Assembly (NCBI GenBank): GCA_034436555.1
Contig: DAOTUU010000007.1
Coordinates: 48,650 to 112,649 of the forward strand
Reading direction: 5' to 3'
DNA length: 64,000 nucleotides
From: JAFMJV01 sp034436555
Lineage (GTDB): Bacteria > Chloroflexota > Limnocylindria > Limnocylindrales > CSP1-4
Notes under the pieces: model-generated
What the model was told of the DNA's origin: nothing
Seen by the model: the letters and a program-made list of their open reading frames with translations, nothing else
Database searches by the model: none
Part shown: positions 41,178-50,728 of the stretch, one piece after another
Layout: each line of letters starts with the position of its first letter
How positions within the stretch are numbered: position 1 is the first letter of the stretch
Translations under genes and position numbers: made by a program

Positions 41178-43958
41178 TCAGCGGGAGGTCAGGTCGAGCT
41201 CCATGGTCACGGATCCCTCGAGCGGGTCGCCGCGCATGGCGAATCCGAGCGATCGCGACAGTCCGATCATCGCGCCGTTCGTGTCCAGGATCTCCATCAC
41301 GATGCGCGCCAGGCCCTCGTGACGGGCCGCCGCCACGAGTCGGGTGAGCAGCTCCCTGCCGATGCCGCGGCCCTGCCAGCGGTCCGAGACGAGCATCGCG
41401 AACTCCGCCGAGACCCCGTCCCGCAGCTTGGACAGCCGCCCGACGCCCGCGATGACCGGCACGCCCGTGGCCGCGTCGCGGTGCTCCGCGACCAGCGCCA
41501 GCTCCCGGTCGTAGTCGGAGAAGCACACCCGGATCAGCCGCGAGTGGGCGATCCGCCGGTCCAGGCCCAGGTTCTCGAAGTAGCGCTGGTAGATCGACTG
41601 CTCCGAGAGCGTGCGGTGGAAGTCCACCAGGAGCGTCTCGTCCTCGGGTCGGATGGGCCGGATGCAGAAGCGCTCGCCGGTCTGGTCCGTCCAGGGACCC
41701 CGGTAGCCGATGGGGTAGGGCCGGATGGCGGGCCTGGGAAGTCGATCGACCGGCAGGTCCGCCGGGTGCAGGATCACCCGGGCATCGAGCGCCAGCAGCC
41801 GGTCCGCGGACGCGAGCAGCGGGTTGATGTCGATCTCCGCGATCTCCGGGTGCTCCACCACGAGCTCTGAGAAGCGGACCAGGAGCTGCTCCAGCGCCGC
41901 GATGTCCACGGGATCCCGCCCCCGGACGCCCTGGAGCGCCTGGAAGATGCGCGTCCGCTCCAGCATCCGCCGCGCCAGCGTGGAGGTCAGGGGCGGCAGA
42001 CCCAGGGCCCGGTCCCGGAACACCTCGACCAGCTGGCCGCCCACGCCGAACAGGAGCACCGGCCCGAACTGCGCGTCCACCGACGAGCCGATGATCAGCT
42101 CATAGCCCGCCCAGTCGATCATCGGCTGCACGGTCACACCCGCGAAGTGCTCGGGGCCCCTGCGCTCCGCGACCGCCGAGCGGATCCCCGCGAACGCCTC
42201 CCGGACAGACGCCTCGTCGCGCAGGTTGAGCTGGACGCCGCCCACGTCGGTCTTGTGGGTGATGGTGTGGGAGAACAGCTTGAGCACCACGGGGAAGCCG
42301 ATCGCCGCGGCCGCATCCACGGCGGCATCCACGTCCGGGGCGACGCGGGTCTCCGTCACGGGGATGCCGTAGGCCGCCAGGATCGCCTTCGACTCGCTCT
42401 CCGTGAGGACCGTCCGACCCGCATCGCGCGCGCCCGCGACGATCCGGTGCGCCTCCTCCCGGTGGACCACGCGGTCCTCGTCGTCGGGCAGGATGGGTGT
42501 CTCGTAGAGCGCGTCGAGGTCCTGCTGCCAGGTCCACAGCTCCGTGAACATGCGCGCCGCGGAGTCCGGGAACGGGAACGTGGCCATGCCCGCGTCACGC
42601 AGGATGGCGGCGCCGGCCTCCACGTCCTGTCCGCCCATCCACGACGCCATGACCGGCTTGCCGAGGCCCTTCGCGAACGAGGCCAGCTGCTGCGCCGTGC
42701 GCGTCGGATCGGTCATCGCCTGGGGCGTGAGCACCACCAGCAGGCCGTCGCTGGCGGGATCGCGCGCGGTGATGTCGAGGGCGGCGGCGTACCGCTCGGG
42801 TGAGGCGTCGCCGATGATGTCGACGGGGTTGGCGTGGCTCCAGGTGGGCGGCAGGACCGCATCCAGCGCGCGCATCGTGTCCGCGGACAGCTGGGTCAGG
42901 CGTCCGCCGCCCAGGATGAGCGCATCGGTCGCCAGCACGCCGGGGCCGCCCGCGTTGGTGACCACGGTGAGGTTCGGTCCGCGCGGCCGGGGCTGCTTGC
43001 CGAGCACCTCGGCGAGGTAGAACAGGTCGCTGATGCGCTCCGCCCGGAGCACGCCCGCGCGCCGGAACGCCGCGTCCAGCACGTCGTCGGAACCCGCCAG
43101 CGATCCCGTGTGCGACGCCGCGGCCCGGGCGGCCTCCGCGGTCCGGCCGGGCTTCATCACGATGATCGGCTTGGTCAGCGCCACCTCGCGCGCCGCGGAG
43201 ATGAAGGACCGCGCATCGCCCACGGTCTCCATGTACAGCACGATCGCGTCGGTCTCGCGGTCGTCGCCCAGGTGGTCGATGAGATCCCCCCAGCCCACGT
43301 CGGCCATGGAGCCGAGCGAGACGATGGAGCTGAAGCCGACCTTCTCCCGGAGCGCCCAGTCCAGCACCGCGGTGACCAGGGCACCCGACTGGCTGACGAA
43401 GGCCACCCGTCCCCGTGGCGCCATGGCCGCCGCGAACGTGGCGTTGAGTCCGCTGACGGGGCTCATCACGCCCAGGCAGTTGGGCCCGATGAGGCGCATC
43501 CCGTGGCCGCGCGCGACCTCCACGGTGCGCCGCTCCAGCTCCGCTCCCGACGGGCCGACCTCCTTGAAGCCCGCCGAGATCACGATCGCGGCGCCGATGC
43601 CCGCCCGCCCGCACTCCTCGATGATGTCCGGGATTCCCGGCGGGGGCGTGACCACGATGGCCAGGTCCACGGGCTCCCCGATCGCCGCGACCGACGGCAC
43701 GGCCGGGATGCCGACCACGCTGCGGCGCTTGGGGTTCACGGGATAGACGGTGCCCCCGAAGGGGCTCGCGATGAGGTTCGTGAGGATCGTCCGACCCACG
43801 GAGCCGGGCTTGTCGGTGGCGCCGATGAGCGCGACCGCCCGGGGCGCGAAGAACGCCCCGAGGCCGCGGCGACCTGCGCGCAGGATGTCGGTGGCGGGCT
43901 CCCGGGGGCCGACGGACGGCGGGAGTCGGGTGGTATCGGTGATCTCGGGGTTCGACAC
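41178..43958 (-). CDS. ADP-forming acyl-CoA synthetase fused to GNAT acetyltransferase
   Basis: 926 residues from GTG 43958. Domains in order: CoA-binding Rossmann (about 30-165; AVALIGATDKPGSVGRTI), succinyl-CoA ligase-like (about 175-500; RLIGPNCLGVMSP, AFVSQSGALVTAV, ASHTGSLAGSDDVLDAAFR, with the phosphohistidine in SHTGS), ATP-grasp (about 515-740; VTETRVAP, GFPVVLKLFSHTITHKTDVGGV), and GNAT (about 755-925; WQGRGIGRELLTRLV). This layout matches Pat/ADP-forming acetyl-CoA synthetase proteins. The fused form may acetylate lysines of other enzymes or make acyl-CoA for energy; the GNAT A-loop WQGRGIG is intact. TAGCAT (43991-43996) is a likely -10. Confidence 0.93.
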   Translation of the reverse strand: MSNPEITDTTRLPPSVGPREPATDILRAGRRGLGAFFAPRAVALIGATDKPGSVGRTILTNLIASPFGGTVYPVNPKRRSVVGIPAVPSVAAIGEPVDLAIVVTPPPGIPDIIEECGRAGIGAAIVISAGFKEVGPSGAELERRTVEVARGHGMRLIGPNCLGVMSPVSGLNATFAAAMAPRGRVAFVSQSGALVTAVLDWALREKVGFSSIVSLGSMADVGWGDLIDHLGDDRETDAIVLYMETVGDARSFISAAREVALTKPIIVMKPGRTAEAARAAASHTGSLAGSDDVLDAAFRRAGVLRAERISDLFYLAEVLGKQPRPRGPNLTVVTNAGGPGVLATDALILGGGRLTQLSADTMRALDAVLPPTWSHANPVDIIGDASPERYAAALDITARDPASDGLLVVLTPQAMTDPTRTAQQLASFAKGLGKPVMASWMGGQDVEAGAAILRDAGMATFPFPDSAARMFTELWTWQQDLDALYETPILPDDEDRVVHREEAHRIVAGARDAGRTVLTESESKAILAAYGIPVTETRVAPDVDAAVDAAAAIGFPVVLKLFSHTITHKTDVGGVQLNLRDEASVREAFAGIRSAVAERRGPEHFAGVTVQPMIDWAGYELIIGSSVDAQFGPVLLFGVGGQLVEVFRDRALGLPPLTSTLARRMLERTRIFQALQGVRGRDPVDIAALEQLLVRFSELVVEHPEIAEIDINPLLASADRLLALDARVILHPADLPVDRLPRPAIRPYPIGYRGPWTDQTGERFCIRPIRPEDETLLVDFHRTLSEQSIYQRYFENLGLDRRIAHSRLIRVCFSDYDRELALVAEHRDAATGVPVIAGVGRLSKLRDGVSAEFAMLVSDRWQGRGIGRELLTRLVAAARHEGLARIVMEILDTNGAMIGLSRSLGFAMRGDPLEGSVTMELDLTSR

Positions 43959-43990
43959 GGAAGTGGGGTCCTCACGGCGCGGGTCCCCCG

Positions 43991-43996
43991 ATGCTA
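43991..43996 (-). promoter_or_regulatory. -10 of the acyl-CoA synthetase gene
   Basis: TAGCAT on the minus strand, about 32 nt before GTG 43958; ACGGAAGTGGGG-type leader follows with GTGAGGACCC as a weak ribosome binding site. Confidence 0.4.
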
Positions 43997-44150
43997 GCCC
44001 GTCGGCCGCGCCCGGGCGCCCGGTCCAGCGGCCCGTGCTGAGGGGGCGATCCGGCCCCTCGTGTCGGACCGTCCGCGCTGGAGGCCCGATCCGCCCGCCG
44101 TCGCGCCCGCCGGGGCCGCCTGGCCGCTGACACGTCCTCGATGAAGGGTC

Positions 44151-44179
44151 TTGTCAGCGGAGCCTCATGCACCGATGCT
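44151..44179 (+). promoter_or_regulatory. Promoter of the sulfite-oxidase-like gene
   Basis: TTGTCA (44151-44156) and GATGCT (44174-44179) with 17-bp spacing, ending 12 nt before ATG 44192. A longer frame from 44141 would start inside this promoter, which supports the later start. Confidence 0.5.
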
Positions 44180-44191
44180 TCCATCCGACCC

Positions 44192-45802
44192 ATGAGCACG
44201 CACACGATGCCCGGTCGCACGGCCCCCAGGTCCCTCGCCACCCCCCGCGGCGCCGATGTGGCCGCGTTCGCGGCGGGTGCCATCGCCGCCCTCGTCGCCA
44301 TCGGCGTCGGGGAGCTCGTCGCGGGCCTGGTGTCGGGTGCGCCGTCCCTGGTCATCGCGATCGCGGACCTCATCGTGGCGATGCAGCCGCCGGGTGCCAA
44401 GCAGCTGATGGTCGACCTGTTCGGCGAGGCGGACAAGCAGGCCGTGGACGTGATGATCGTGGGCGCCGCCGTCCTGATTGCGGGCATGCTGGGCGTGGCG
44501 GGTCGCCGCTCGTTCCGCGTGGCCGCGGCCGGCTTCGGGGTGGCGGGCCTGGTGGCGCTCCTCGCCGCGCTGCGGCAGCCGCTGACGGACCCGGCGCTCG
44601 CGGTCGTGACCATCCTCGTCAGCGTGGTCGCGGCGGTCGCGGTCCTGCGGCTGCTCCTGGCGGCTTGCGTGCCGGCCTGGGCGCCCGCGCGCCCGTCGGG
44701 TGCCGCGGCCCCGCCCTCGGCCACGATGCCCGACTGGGATCGCCGGCGCATCCTCATCCGGGGCGGCGCGGCCACCGTCGCCGCGGTCGTCGCGGGCACG
44801 GTCGGTCGGACGCTGCTCCAGGGTCGGTCCGTGCCGGCCGCGTCGCGACCGCCGACCACCGGGACCGCGCTCCCGGCCGTCATCACCGTCCCGGACGGGG
44901 CGGAGCTGGAGGTCGAGGGGATCACACCCATCGTCGTGCCCAACGACCGCTTCTACCGCATCGACACGGCGTTCCTGGCGCCGCGCGTGGACCCGGCCAC
45001 GTGGGCGCTCACGGTCCGGGGCATGGTGGACGAGGAGGTCACGCTGACCCGCGACCAGCTCCTCGCGATGCCCCAGCTGGAGCAGTTCGTGACCATCGCA
45101 TGCGTCTCCAACGAGGTCGGCGGGCGACTCGTGGGCAACGCCCTGTGGGGTGGCGTGGACCTGCGCACCGTGCTCTCGATGGCGGGTGTCCGGGAGGGCG
45201 CCACGCAGATCGTGGGTCGGTCGGTGGACGGCTTCACGGCGGGCTTCCCCACGGCCTGGGCGATGGCGCCCGGCCGCGTCCCGATGATCGCGCTGGCCAT
45301 GAACCGCGAGCCGCTGCCGGTGGACCACGGCTTCCCGGCCCGCCTCATCATCCCCGGCCTGTACGGCTACGTGAGCGCCACCAAGTGGCTCCGTGAGCTG
45401 GAGCTCACGACGCTGGAGGCATTCGACGGCTACTGGGTGCCGCTCGGCTGGGCGAAGGAGGCGCCCATCCTCACCCAGTCGCGCATCGACGTGCCGCGCC
45501 CGGGCGCCACGCTGCCCGCGGGTCGCACCGCGATCGCGGGTGTGGCCTGGGCTCCCGACCGCGGCATCAGCGCGGTGGACGTGCGCGTGGACGACGGTCC
45601 GTGGCAGCCGGCGGAGCTGTCCGACCCCCTGGCCGCCGCGGCGTGGGTCCAGTGGAGGCTCGCCTGGGACGCGACGCCGGGCGAGCACCGGATCACCGTC
45701 CGTGCCACGGACGGGGAGGACGTCCTCCAGACCGACGAGGTCACCAGCCCGGCCCCCGACGGCGCGCGGGGCCACCACGGGGTGGGCATCCGCGTGGTCT
45801 GA
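44192..45802 (+). CDS. Membrane-anchored molybdopterin-dependent sulfite oxidase-like enzyme
   Basis: 536 residues from ATG 44192. Residues 20-170 form four or five membrane helices. A twin-Arg-like DRRRILIRGG follows (about residue 185). The catalytic domain (about 240-430) carries the Mo ligand Cys in TIACVSNEVGG, then NALWGGVDLRTVL and LPVDHGFPARLIIPGLYGYVSATKW. The C-terminal dimer domain (440-530) is Ig-like (AGVAWAPDRGISAVDVRVDDGPW). The family oxidises sulfite or reduces sulfoxides on the outer face of the membrane; no haem domain is present. Electron partners are not in view. Confidence 0.88.
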   Translation: MSTHTMPGRTAPRSLATPRGADVAAFAAGAIAALVAIGVGELVAGLVSGAPSLVIAIADLIVAMQPPGAKQLMVDLFGEADKQAVDVMIVGAAVLIAGMLGVAGRRSFRVAAAGFGVAGLVALLAALRQPLTDPALAVVTILVSVVAAVAVLRLLLAACVPAWAPARPSGAAAPPSATMPDWDRRRILIRGGAATVAAVVAGTVGRTLLQGRSVPAASRPPTTGTALPAVITVPDGAELEVEGITPIVVPNDRFYRIDTAFLAPRVDPATWALTVRGMVDEEVTLTRDQLLAMPQLEQFVTIACVSNEVGGRLVGNALWGGVDLRTVLSMAGVREGATQIVGRSVDGFTAGFPTAWAMAPGRVPMIALAMNREPLPVDHGFPARLIIPGLYGYVSATKWLRELELTTLEAFDGYWVPLGWAKEAPILTQSRIDVPRPGATLPAGRTAIAGVAWAPDRGISAVDVRVDDGPWQPAELSDPLAAAAWVQWRLAWDATPGEHRITVRATDGEDVLQTDEVTSPAPDGARGHHGVGIRVV

Positions 45803-45836
45803 CGGGACGCGCCGGCCCCCCGGCGGCGCGTCCCGT
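45802..45836. terminator. Bidirectional terminator hairpin
   Basis: ACGGGACGCGCC (45802-45813) and GGCGCGTCCCGT (45825-45836) form a perfect 12-bp stem with an 11-nt loop, placed between two convergent genes. No T-tract; probably Rho-independent pausing only or combined with Rho. Confidence 0.75.
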
Positions 45837-45847
45837 CCCGTGTCCGG

Positions 45848-48800
45848 TCAGCCGCGTCGAACCTCCACGTCGTCCACCTTCAGCGTCAGTGGCCCGTCGG
45901 TGATGCCCTTGCCGGCGTAGCCCATGAACCCCGCGCCCGCCCGACCCGACACCGAGGCGTCGGTGCCGGTCGTCGTCCAGGTGTCGGGCTCCGTGTCGCC
46001 CTGCCACACGCGCAGCTTCAGCTGGTCGCCCACCACCTTGAACCGGACCCGGAGGACGTCACCCGCCGACACGACCAGACCGGTCCCGACCTCCGCCTCC
46101 ACGCTCGACTCCCTGCGGTCGAGGACGCGCTTGAGCTGTGCGTACACGCGCCCGTCGGGTCGGATGCGGATGGCGCCCCGATACGCGCTGGTCGCGCTGG
46201 CGCGCCCCAGGACGTAGAGGAACGCATTGCCGCCCACGGGCAGCGCGTCGAGGCGCATGGACCCGGTGACCTCCATGTCCGCGACGTCCACGTCCAGGCG
46301 AGCCTCGCGCGTCTGGCCCGCGCCGAGCTGGACCTGGCCCGCACCGTCGGCCACGAAGTACGTGCCGGTCGACCCGACCGTCCACGACTGCCCGGTGTCG
46401 TCGGTGCCCCAGCCGTCCTCCACGGTCCGCCCGAAGGCGTCCGCGGCGAGCAGGTCGCCCGGCTGCGGGTCCGGCGGAGGCGGCGGCGGAGTGCCCACGA
46501 AGGCATTGCCCGACAGCTCCGAGGTGTTGTCGTCGGCGCGGATCTGGAGCGCCGTGACCCGGTCGCCCTCGGAGAGGCTCGACACATCCAGGCGCCAGAC
46601 GCCGTCGTCGCGGACCGTGACGTCGCCCAGATGCTCCACCGGCAGGCCGGACGCCTCCGCCCCCCGGCTGGCGCGGTACACCTCGACGGTCGCACCGGCG
46701 CGCCCCGTGCCGGTCACCCGGGATGTGGTGGCCTCCGTGATCACGGGCGGCTTCACGGAGTCGTTGGCGGTCTGGCTCGGGTCCTCCGGCACTGTGGCCA
46801 GATGGATCGCGGGCCCGTTCGTGTGGCTCACGATGTTGTGGGTGATGCGGATGTTGTTGGCCACCGCCACGAGCGATCCGTAGTTGGTGACGTTGAGCAG
46901 CCCCACGCCGCCCTTCTCCGCGTGGCGGATGGTGTTGTTCTCGACGACGTCACGGCGCGTGCCCCAGCGCAGCACGATGCCCCAGCCGGTGAGCGGGGCG
47001 GCCTCGCCCGTGGGCGATTCGCCGATGACGTTGCCGCGCACGAGGTTGCCCTGCGCGTTGGAGGCCATCAGCTGGATGCCGTCGAACACGCTCGCGACGT
47101 AGTTGCGGGCGATGACGTTGTCGTTCGTGCCGTCGTAGCAGTTGATGGCGTTCGCGTTGTCGCCGTTGGACGCGCGATAGCCCGATCGATAGTCGGCGGA
47201 GTACGAGCCGTCCGCCTTGAAGCCCACCCAGTTGCCGATGATCCGGTTCCCGTTCACCTGCCAGGTGGTGGAGGTGTCCGAGCCGTAGGGCAGGTTCGGG
47301 TCCCAGCCGTGGCTGATCTCGATGCCCTGGAGCATGGTCGGGCCGATGACGTTGCGCTCGCCGGGCTCGTCGCCGCCGATGACGTTGTCCTTGGGCCCGA
47401 AGTTGTGATCGACCCCCGAGTAGCAGAACGCGGTGCCCCCGGCGGGCCGGATGCACATCAGGTTGCCCTGGATGGTGTTGCGGTCCGTGCCCGGACCGTA
47501 CACGTCCACGGTCGTGCGCCAGCCGCCCAGCACGTTCCGGTCGGCACGATCGGGGCCGCCCACCACGTTGTCGTGGGCACCGTTGTTGAGGATCACGCCG
47601 TAGTTGCCCTGCGACTGCGTCCCGCCCGACCCGTCGTAGCCGAACCAGTTGCCGACGATGCGGTTTCCCGTCGCGTTCGGCCCGTCCAGCATCACGCCGC
47701 GATAGAGATTGGTGAACGCGACGCCCCGCACGACGTTGCCGCCGCTGGTGATGTAGAGGCCGTACTCCCGGGCGCCCGCGCCGTTGCCCCGGATGACCAC
47801 GCCCGGGACCATGTTCGACAGGTTCGCCGCGTCGTTGGGCTGGGCGCCCGCCTGGGTGAAGCCGTTGACCACGAGCGTGCCCGAGCGCGATGTCACGAGC
47901 GGCAGTCGCGACCCGATCTGGATGACCACGGGCGCCGACCCGGGCAGGTCGAACGTGATGCGGTCGTCCCCGGGCAGATACTCCGCCTCCGTGATGGCGG
48001 CCCGGAAGGTGCAGCGGCCCTCGCTGTCCGCGCAGGTGCCGTCACCGGGTGCAGCGTCCGGGGTGTCCGCCGCGGAGGTCACCACCTGCCGGCGGGTCGC
48101 GTCGTCGTCCGCCGTCGGGCGGGCGCGGCGCTTCCAGCTGAGGCGCGTCCCCAGCTTCGCGACCGTCGCCTGGAGGTCCACCGCGTCGGTGCAGCCGTCG
48201 TCGTTGAGGTCCCCCGGCGTGCGGGCGCCGCAGGCGCGACCCAGGGAGCGGGCCTCCTCCCACGCGGCGCGCGCGACGTCCAGATCCCGGGCGTTGATCC
48301 GACCATCCGGAAGCGCCTCGGTGAGGGGACCGCCCGCCCGGAGGGCGCGCGGCGCCTCGGCCTCCGCGGGCGCGGCGAACCTGCGGCTGCTCCGGCCGAC
48401 CGCCACGCGCGCAGCGGTCCGGGCCCCGGCCACCGCGACGCGAGCACCCCTTGGTGCGGCCGCGCTGTCCACGATGACCCGCAGGCTGAGCTTCCCGCTG
48501 CGCTGCGGCAGGAGCACCAGGTCCACGATGGTGCGACCCCCCCGCGGCGCGAGGCCGTACGCTCCGAAGGCGTAGCCCCCCTTGATGGTCACGGGGCGCA
48601 GGGCGGTGCCGGCGCCGTAGACGGCCACGCCCATGAGCACCGCGGCGCGCCTGCTCACCAGGACCCGCCCGTCTAGGGCGGCGACGCCGCGCGGCAGCGT
48701 GAGCCGCACGCTCGTCAGTCGGCCGCGCCTGGCAGAGCGCGGCACGGACACCGAGACGGTGCCCGCGAGGGGCGCGGCGTCGGCCGTGACACCTCCCGAC

Positions 48801-48940
48801 TCCGACCCGGACGTGGCCGCGCCGCTCGGTTCGGCGCCGCTCGGTTCGGCGCCGCTCGGTTCGGCGCCGCTGGCCGGCAGCGAGAGTCCGATGGCGAGCA
48901 GGAGCGCCAGGATGGAGGGGAGGAGCGGGGGTCGGGGCAT
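45848..48940 (-). CDS. Large secreted protein: dockerin-like, CSLREA and beta-helix domains
   Basis: 1030 residues from ATG 48940. Signal peptide about 1-25, then four AEPSG repeats. Residues 211-264 have two EF-hand-like units (PDGRINARDLDVARAAW; LNDDGCTDAVDLQATV), like a type I dockerin. Residues 287-320 match the CSLREA pattern (TSAADTPDAAPGDGTCADSEGRCTFRAAITEAE). A right-handed parallel beta-helix follows (about 325-720) with GNRIVGNWFG, DNVVGG and ENNTIRH ladders. After a PPPPPP linker comes a concanavalin/LamG-like domain (about 855-1030; ADAFGRTVEDGWG). Likely a polysaccharide-binding or -degrading surface protein. The catalytic residues of a lyase cannot be assigned. Confidence 0.82.
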   Translation of the reverse strand: MPRPPLLPSILALLLAIGLSLPASGAEPSGAEPSGAEPSGAATSGSESGGVTADAAPLAGTVSVSVPRSARRGRLTSVRLTLPRGVAALDGRVLVSRRAAVLMGVAVYGAGTALRPVTIKGGYAFGAYGLAPRGGRTIVDLVLLPQRSGKLSLRVIVDSAAAPRGARVAVAGARTAARVAVGRSSRRFAAPAEAEAPRALRAGGPLTEALPDGRINARDLDVARAAWEEARSLGRACGARTPGDLNDDGCTDAVDLQATVAKLGTRLSWKRRARPTADDDATRRQVVTSAADTPDAAPGDGTCADSEGRCTFRAAITEAEYLPGDDRITFDLPGSAPVVIQIGSRLPLVTSRSGTLVVNGFTQAGAQPNDAANLSNMVPGVVIRGNGAGAREYGLYITSGGNVVRGVAFTNLYRGVMLDGPNATGNRIVGNWFGYDGSGGTQSQGNYGVILNNGAHDNVVGGPDRADRNVLGGWRTTVDVYGPGTDRNTIQGNLMCIRPAGGTAFCYSGVDHNFGPKDNVIGGDEPGERNVIGPTMLQGIEISHGWDPNLPYGSDTSTTWQVNGNRIIGNWVGFKADGSYSADYRSGYRASNGDNANAINCYDGTNDNVIARNYVASVFDGIQLMASNAQGNLVRGNVIGESPTGEAAPLTGWGIVLRWGTRRDVVENNTIRHAEKGGVGLLNVTNYGSLVAVANNIRITHNIVSHTNGPAIHLATVPEDPSQTANDSVKPPVITEATTSRVTGTGRAGATVEVYRASRGAEASGLPVEHLGDVTVRDDGVWRLDVSSLSEGDRVTALQIRADDNTSELSGNAFVGTPPPPPPDPQPGDLLAADAFGRTVEDGWGTDDTGQSWTVGSTGTYFVADGAGQVQLGAGQTREARLDVDVADMEVTGSMRLDALPVGGNAFLYVLGRASATSAYRGAIRIRPDGRVYAQLKRVLDRRESSVEAEVGTGLVVSAGDVLRVRFKVVGDQLKLRVWQGDTEPDTWTTTGTDASVSGRAGAGFMGYAGKGITDGPLTLKVDDVEVRRG

Positions 48941-49298
48941 GGCGGACTCCACGGTGGGTGGATGCGGTCCGGCCCACGCGGGGACGTCCCCGGGCGCGGC
49001 CGACGCTGCGTGGTCGCGCAGCGGGTGCAACGGTCGCACGCTGGCGCGGGGCGTCAAGCGCGAGGGCGCCGTCGCGGGTCCGTTTCGGTGACCGGTCGCA
49101 ACGCGAGATGGCCCGGAGGTACCGGGTGGCACTCCCCGAAGGTACCGGCGGGGATTCCGACCCGGGAACCGACATCCCGGGTCGGGCGTCATGGCCGGCG
49201 TGCCGGACGGAGCGCCGGCCGCACCCGTCCGCGGTCCGCTCCGCCGCCGATCCATCGTCCCGCAGGGCCGATCCATCGTCCCGCAAGGAGGTCTCCAC
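48941..49298. other. Divergent intergenic region with hairpin
   Basis: This 358-bp gap between divergent secreted-protein genes holds no gene I can support. At 49157-49185 CCGACCCGGGA and TCCCGGGTCGG make a perfect 11-bp stem with a 7-nt loop. Direct repeat GCCGATCCATCGTCCCGCA occurs twice at about 49248-49285, ending beside the AAGGAGG ribosome binding site of the next gene. Confidence 0.55.
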
Positions 49299-49730
49299 AT
49301 GCGCTCGCTCGTCCGTCCGTCCCGCCGCCTCGGTCTCGCGCTCACGGCCAGCCTGCTGCTCGGCGCGCTCGTCGGGGGGAGCGTCCACGCCCAGTCGCCG
49401 GCGCCGATGGAACCTCCGGTCATCGGCGGCGACGGTGCCACCCCGGCCGTTCCCAACCCCGACGTCACCGGTGCCCAGCCCGTCCCGTTCGACCACATCG
49501 AGGTGGGCGCGGACGGCCGCACCCTGACGATCTACTACTGGCACGGTGTGGAGGGTTGCCACGGTCTCAGGGAGGTCACGGTCGCGCCGGTCGAGGGCGG
49601 CTACGCGATCACGATCTGGGCGGGCATGCTGCCGGAGGCTGTCAGCCGGACGTGCGTCGCGATGGCCCAGCTCTACTCCACGCAGGTCGTCCTGGACACC
49701 CCGGTGTTCGTCAACGGCGGTCTCGACTGA
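49299..49730 (+). CDS. Small secreted protein (143 aa)
   Basis: ATG 49299 with AAGGAGG 7-13 nt upstream. Signal peptide MRSLVRPSRRLGLALTASLLLGALVGGSVHAQS (cleavage near 32). Mature part: FDHIEVGADGRTLTIYYWHGVEGCHGLREVTV and AVSRTCVAMAQLYSTQVVLD, with two cysteines, one in EGCHG and one in SRTCV, that may form a disulfide. The pattern resembles small envelope proteins of actinobacteria that share this VEGCH..L..V motif, but I cannot name a family. A copy of its last 19 bp (ACGGCGGTCTCGACTGACC) follows the stop. Confidence 0.8.
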   Translation: MRSLVRPSRRLGLALTASLLLGALVGGSVHAQSPAPMEPPVIGGDGATPAVPNPDVTGAQPVPFDHIEVGADGRTLTIYYWHGVEGCHGLREVTVAPVEGGYAITIWAGMLPEAVSRTCVAMAQLYSTQVVLDTPVFVNGGLD

Positions 49731-49782
49731 CCCGACGGCGGTCTCGACTGACCTGATCCTTCCGCTCCCGACCCCGGGGGCG

Positions 49783-49788
49783 TAGCAT
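49783..49788 (+). promoter_or_regulatory. -10 upstream of the SGNH gene
   Basis: TAGCAT; the predicted start site leaves a leader of about 55 nt to ATG 49850. GTG 49793, 4 nt downstream, is too close to be the initiation codon of a transcript starting from this hexamer. Confidence 0.4.
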
Positions 49789-49849
49789 CCCCGTGTGCAC
49801 GCCGCGGCCGGCGGCCCTCCGGCCCGCACCCGCACGGGATGGACGATCC

Positions 49850-50728
49850 ATGTCGCGCTCCGGCTCCGCCATCGTGCGGCTGCTGTCCTCGCTCCTCCTC
49901 ACGGTCGTCATCGCCGGCCCGCACGCGGCCACGGCCATGGGACCGGTCGCTCCGGCTGCCACGCTGACCCCGGACGAGGCGCCCTGGGACCGCGAGCGCC
50001 TGTGGTCCAACGGGTGCCTGGCGTGGGAGTCCAGCACCACGCCGCGGACCGACTGCGTGTTCGGCTCGAAGGACGGCGGCTTCACGCTGGCGCTCGTGGG
50101 CGATTCGCACCTGTCCCATCTGTTCGCGGGCTTCGAGGCGCTGGCCAGGCAGCGCGGCTGGCGCCTCGAGGTCTACGTCAAGGTGAGCTGCCCGTTCCTG
50201 GACATCCCCATCCGGAACTACCTCCAGGGGCGCGAATACCCCGAGTGTCTGGCCTGGAACCGGAAGGTGCTGCGGCGGCTCAAGGCCATCCGGCCGGACC
50301 TCACGGTGACGCTCGCCTTCCGGGGCATCCATCCCATGGACCCGGCCCAGGACACACCGTCGGGCGAGGGCGTGGCGATCGGCCGGATGCTGGGCAGGGT
50401 ACCCGGGCGCCGGGCGGTCCTCGTGGACACGCCGTACTCCTACGACGACGTCCCGGTCTGCCTGAAGGCGAACCCGTCGCGGCCGCGCCGCTGTCGCATC
50501 CCCGAGGGCGAGGTGCTCAGCAACGGGGTGCGGACGCGCGAGCGAGCGGCCGCCCGGGTTGCGGGTGCGACCTACCTGGACCTCACGAAGGCCATCTGCG
50601 GGGGGTTTCCCTGCCGGGTGGTCAACAATGGCATCGTGATGTTCCGCGACAGGCACCATCTGACCAACACGTATGCGGCGACGCTGCGTGACGCGCTGGG
50701 GGCGGCCCTCGATCGTGCGCTGGACTAG
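49850..50728 (+). CDS. Secreted SGNH-type hydrolase domain protein
   Basis: 292 residues from ATG 49850, chosen for its signal peptide (MSRSGSAIVRLLSSLLLTVVIAGPHAATA). Nucleophile Ser in LVGDSHLSHLFAG; the C-terminal catalytic Asp and His are in MFRDRHHLTNTYA. Cys pairs in NGCLAW/TDCVFG and CPFLDI/ECLAW are typical of the SGNH domain that is usually fused to an acyltransferase-3 membrane domain (OafA/PatB class). Here it stands alone and secreted, so it may remove or add O-acyl groups on a surface polymer. The following gene overlaps by 14 nt. Confidence 0.82.
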   Translation: MSRSGSAIVRLLSSLLLTVVIAGPHAATAMGPVAPAATLTPDEAPWDRERLWSNGCLAWESSTTPRTDCVFGSKDGGFTLALVGDSHLSHLFAGFEALARQRGWRLEVYVKVSCPFLDIPIRNYLQGREYPECLAWNRKVLRRLKAIRPDLTVTLAFRGIHPMDPAQDTPSGEGVAIGRMLGRVPGRRAVLVDTPYSYDDVPVCLKANPSRPRRCRIPEGEVLSNGVRTRERAAARVAGATYLDLTKAICGGFPCRVVNNGIVMFRDRHHLTNTYAATLRDALGAALDRALD

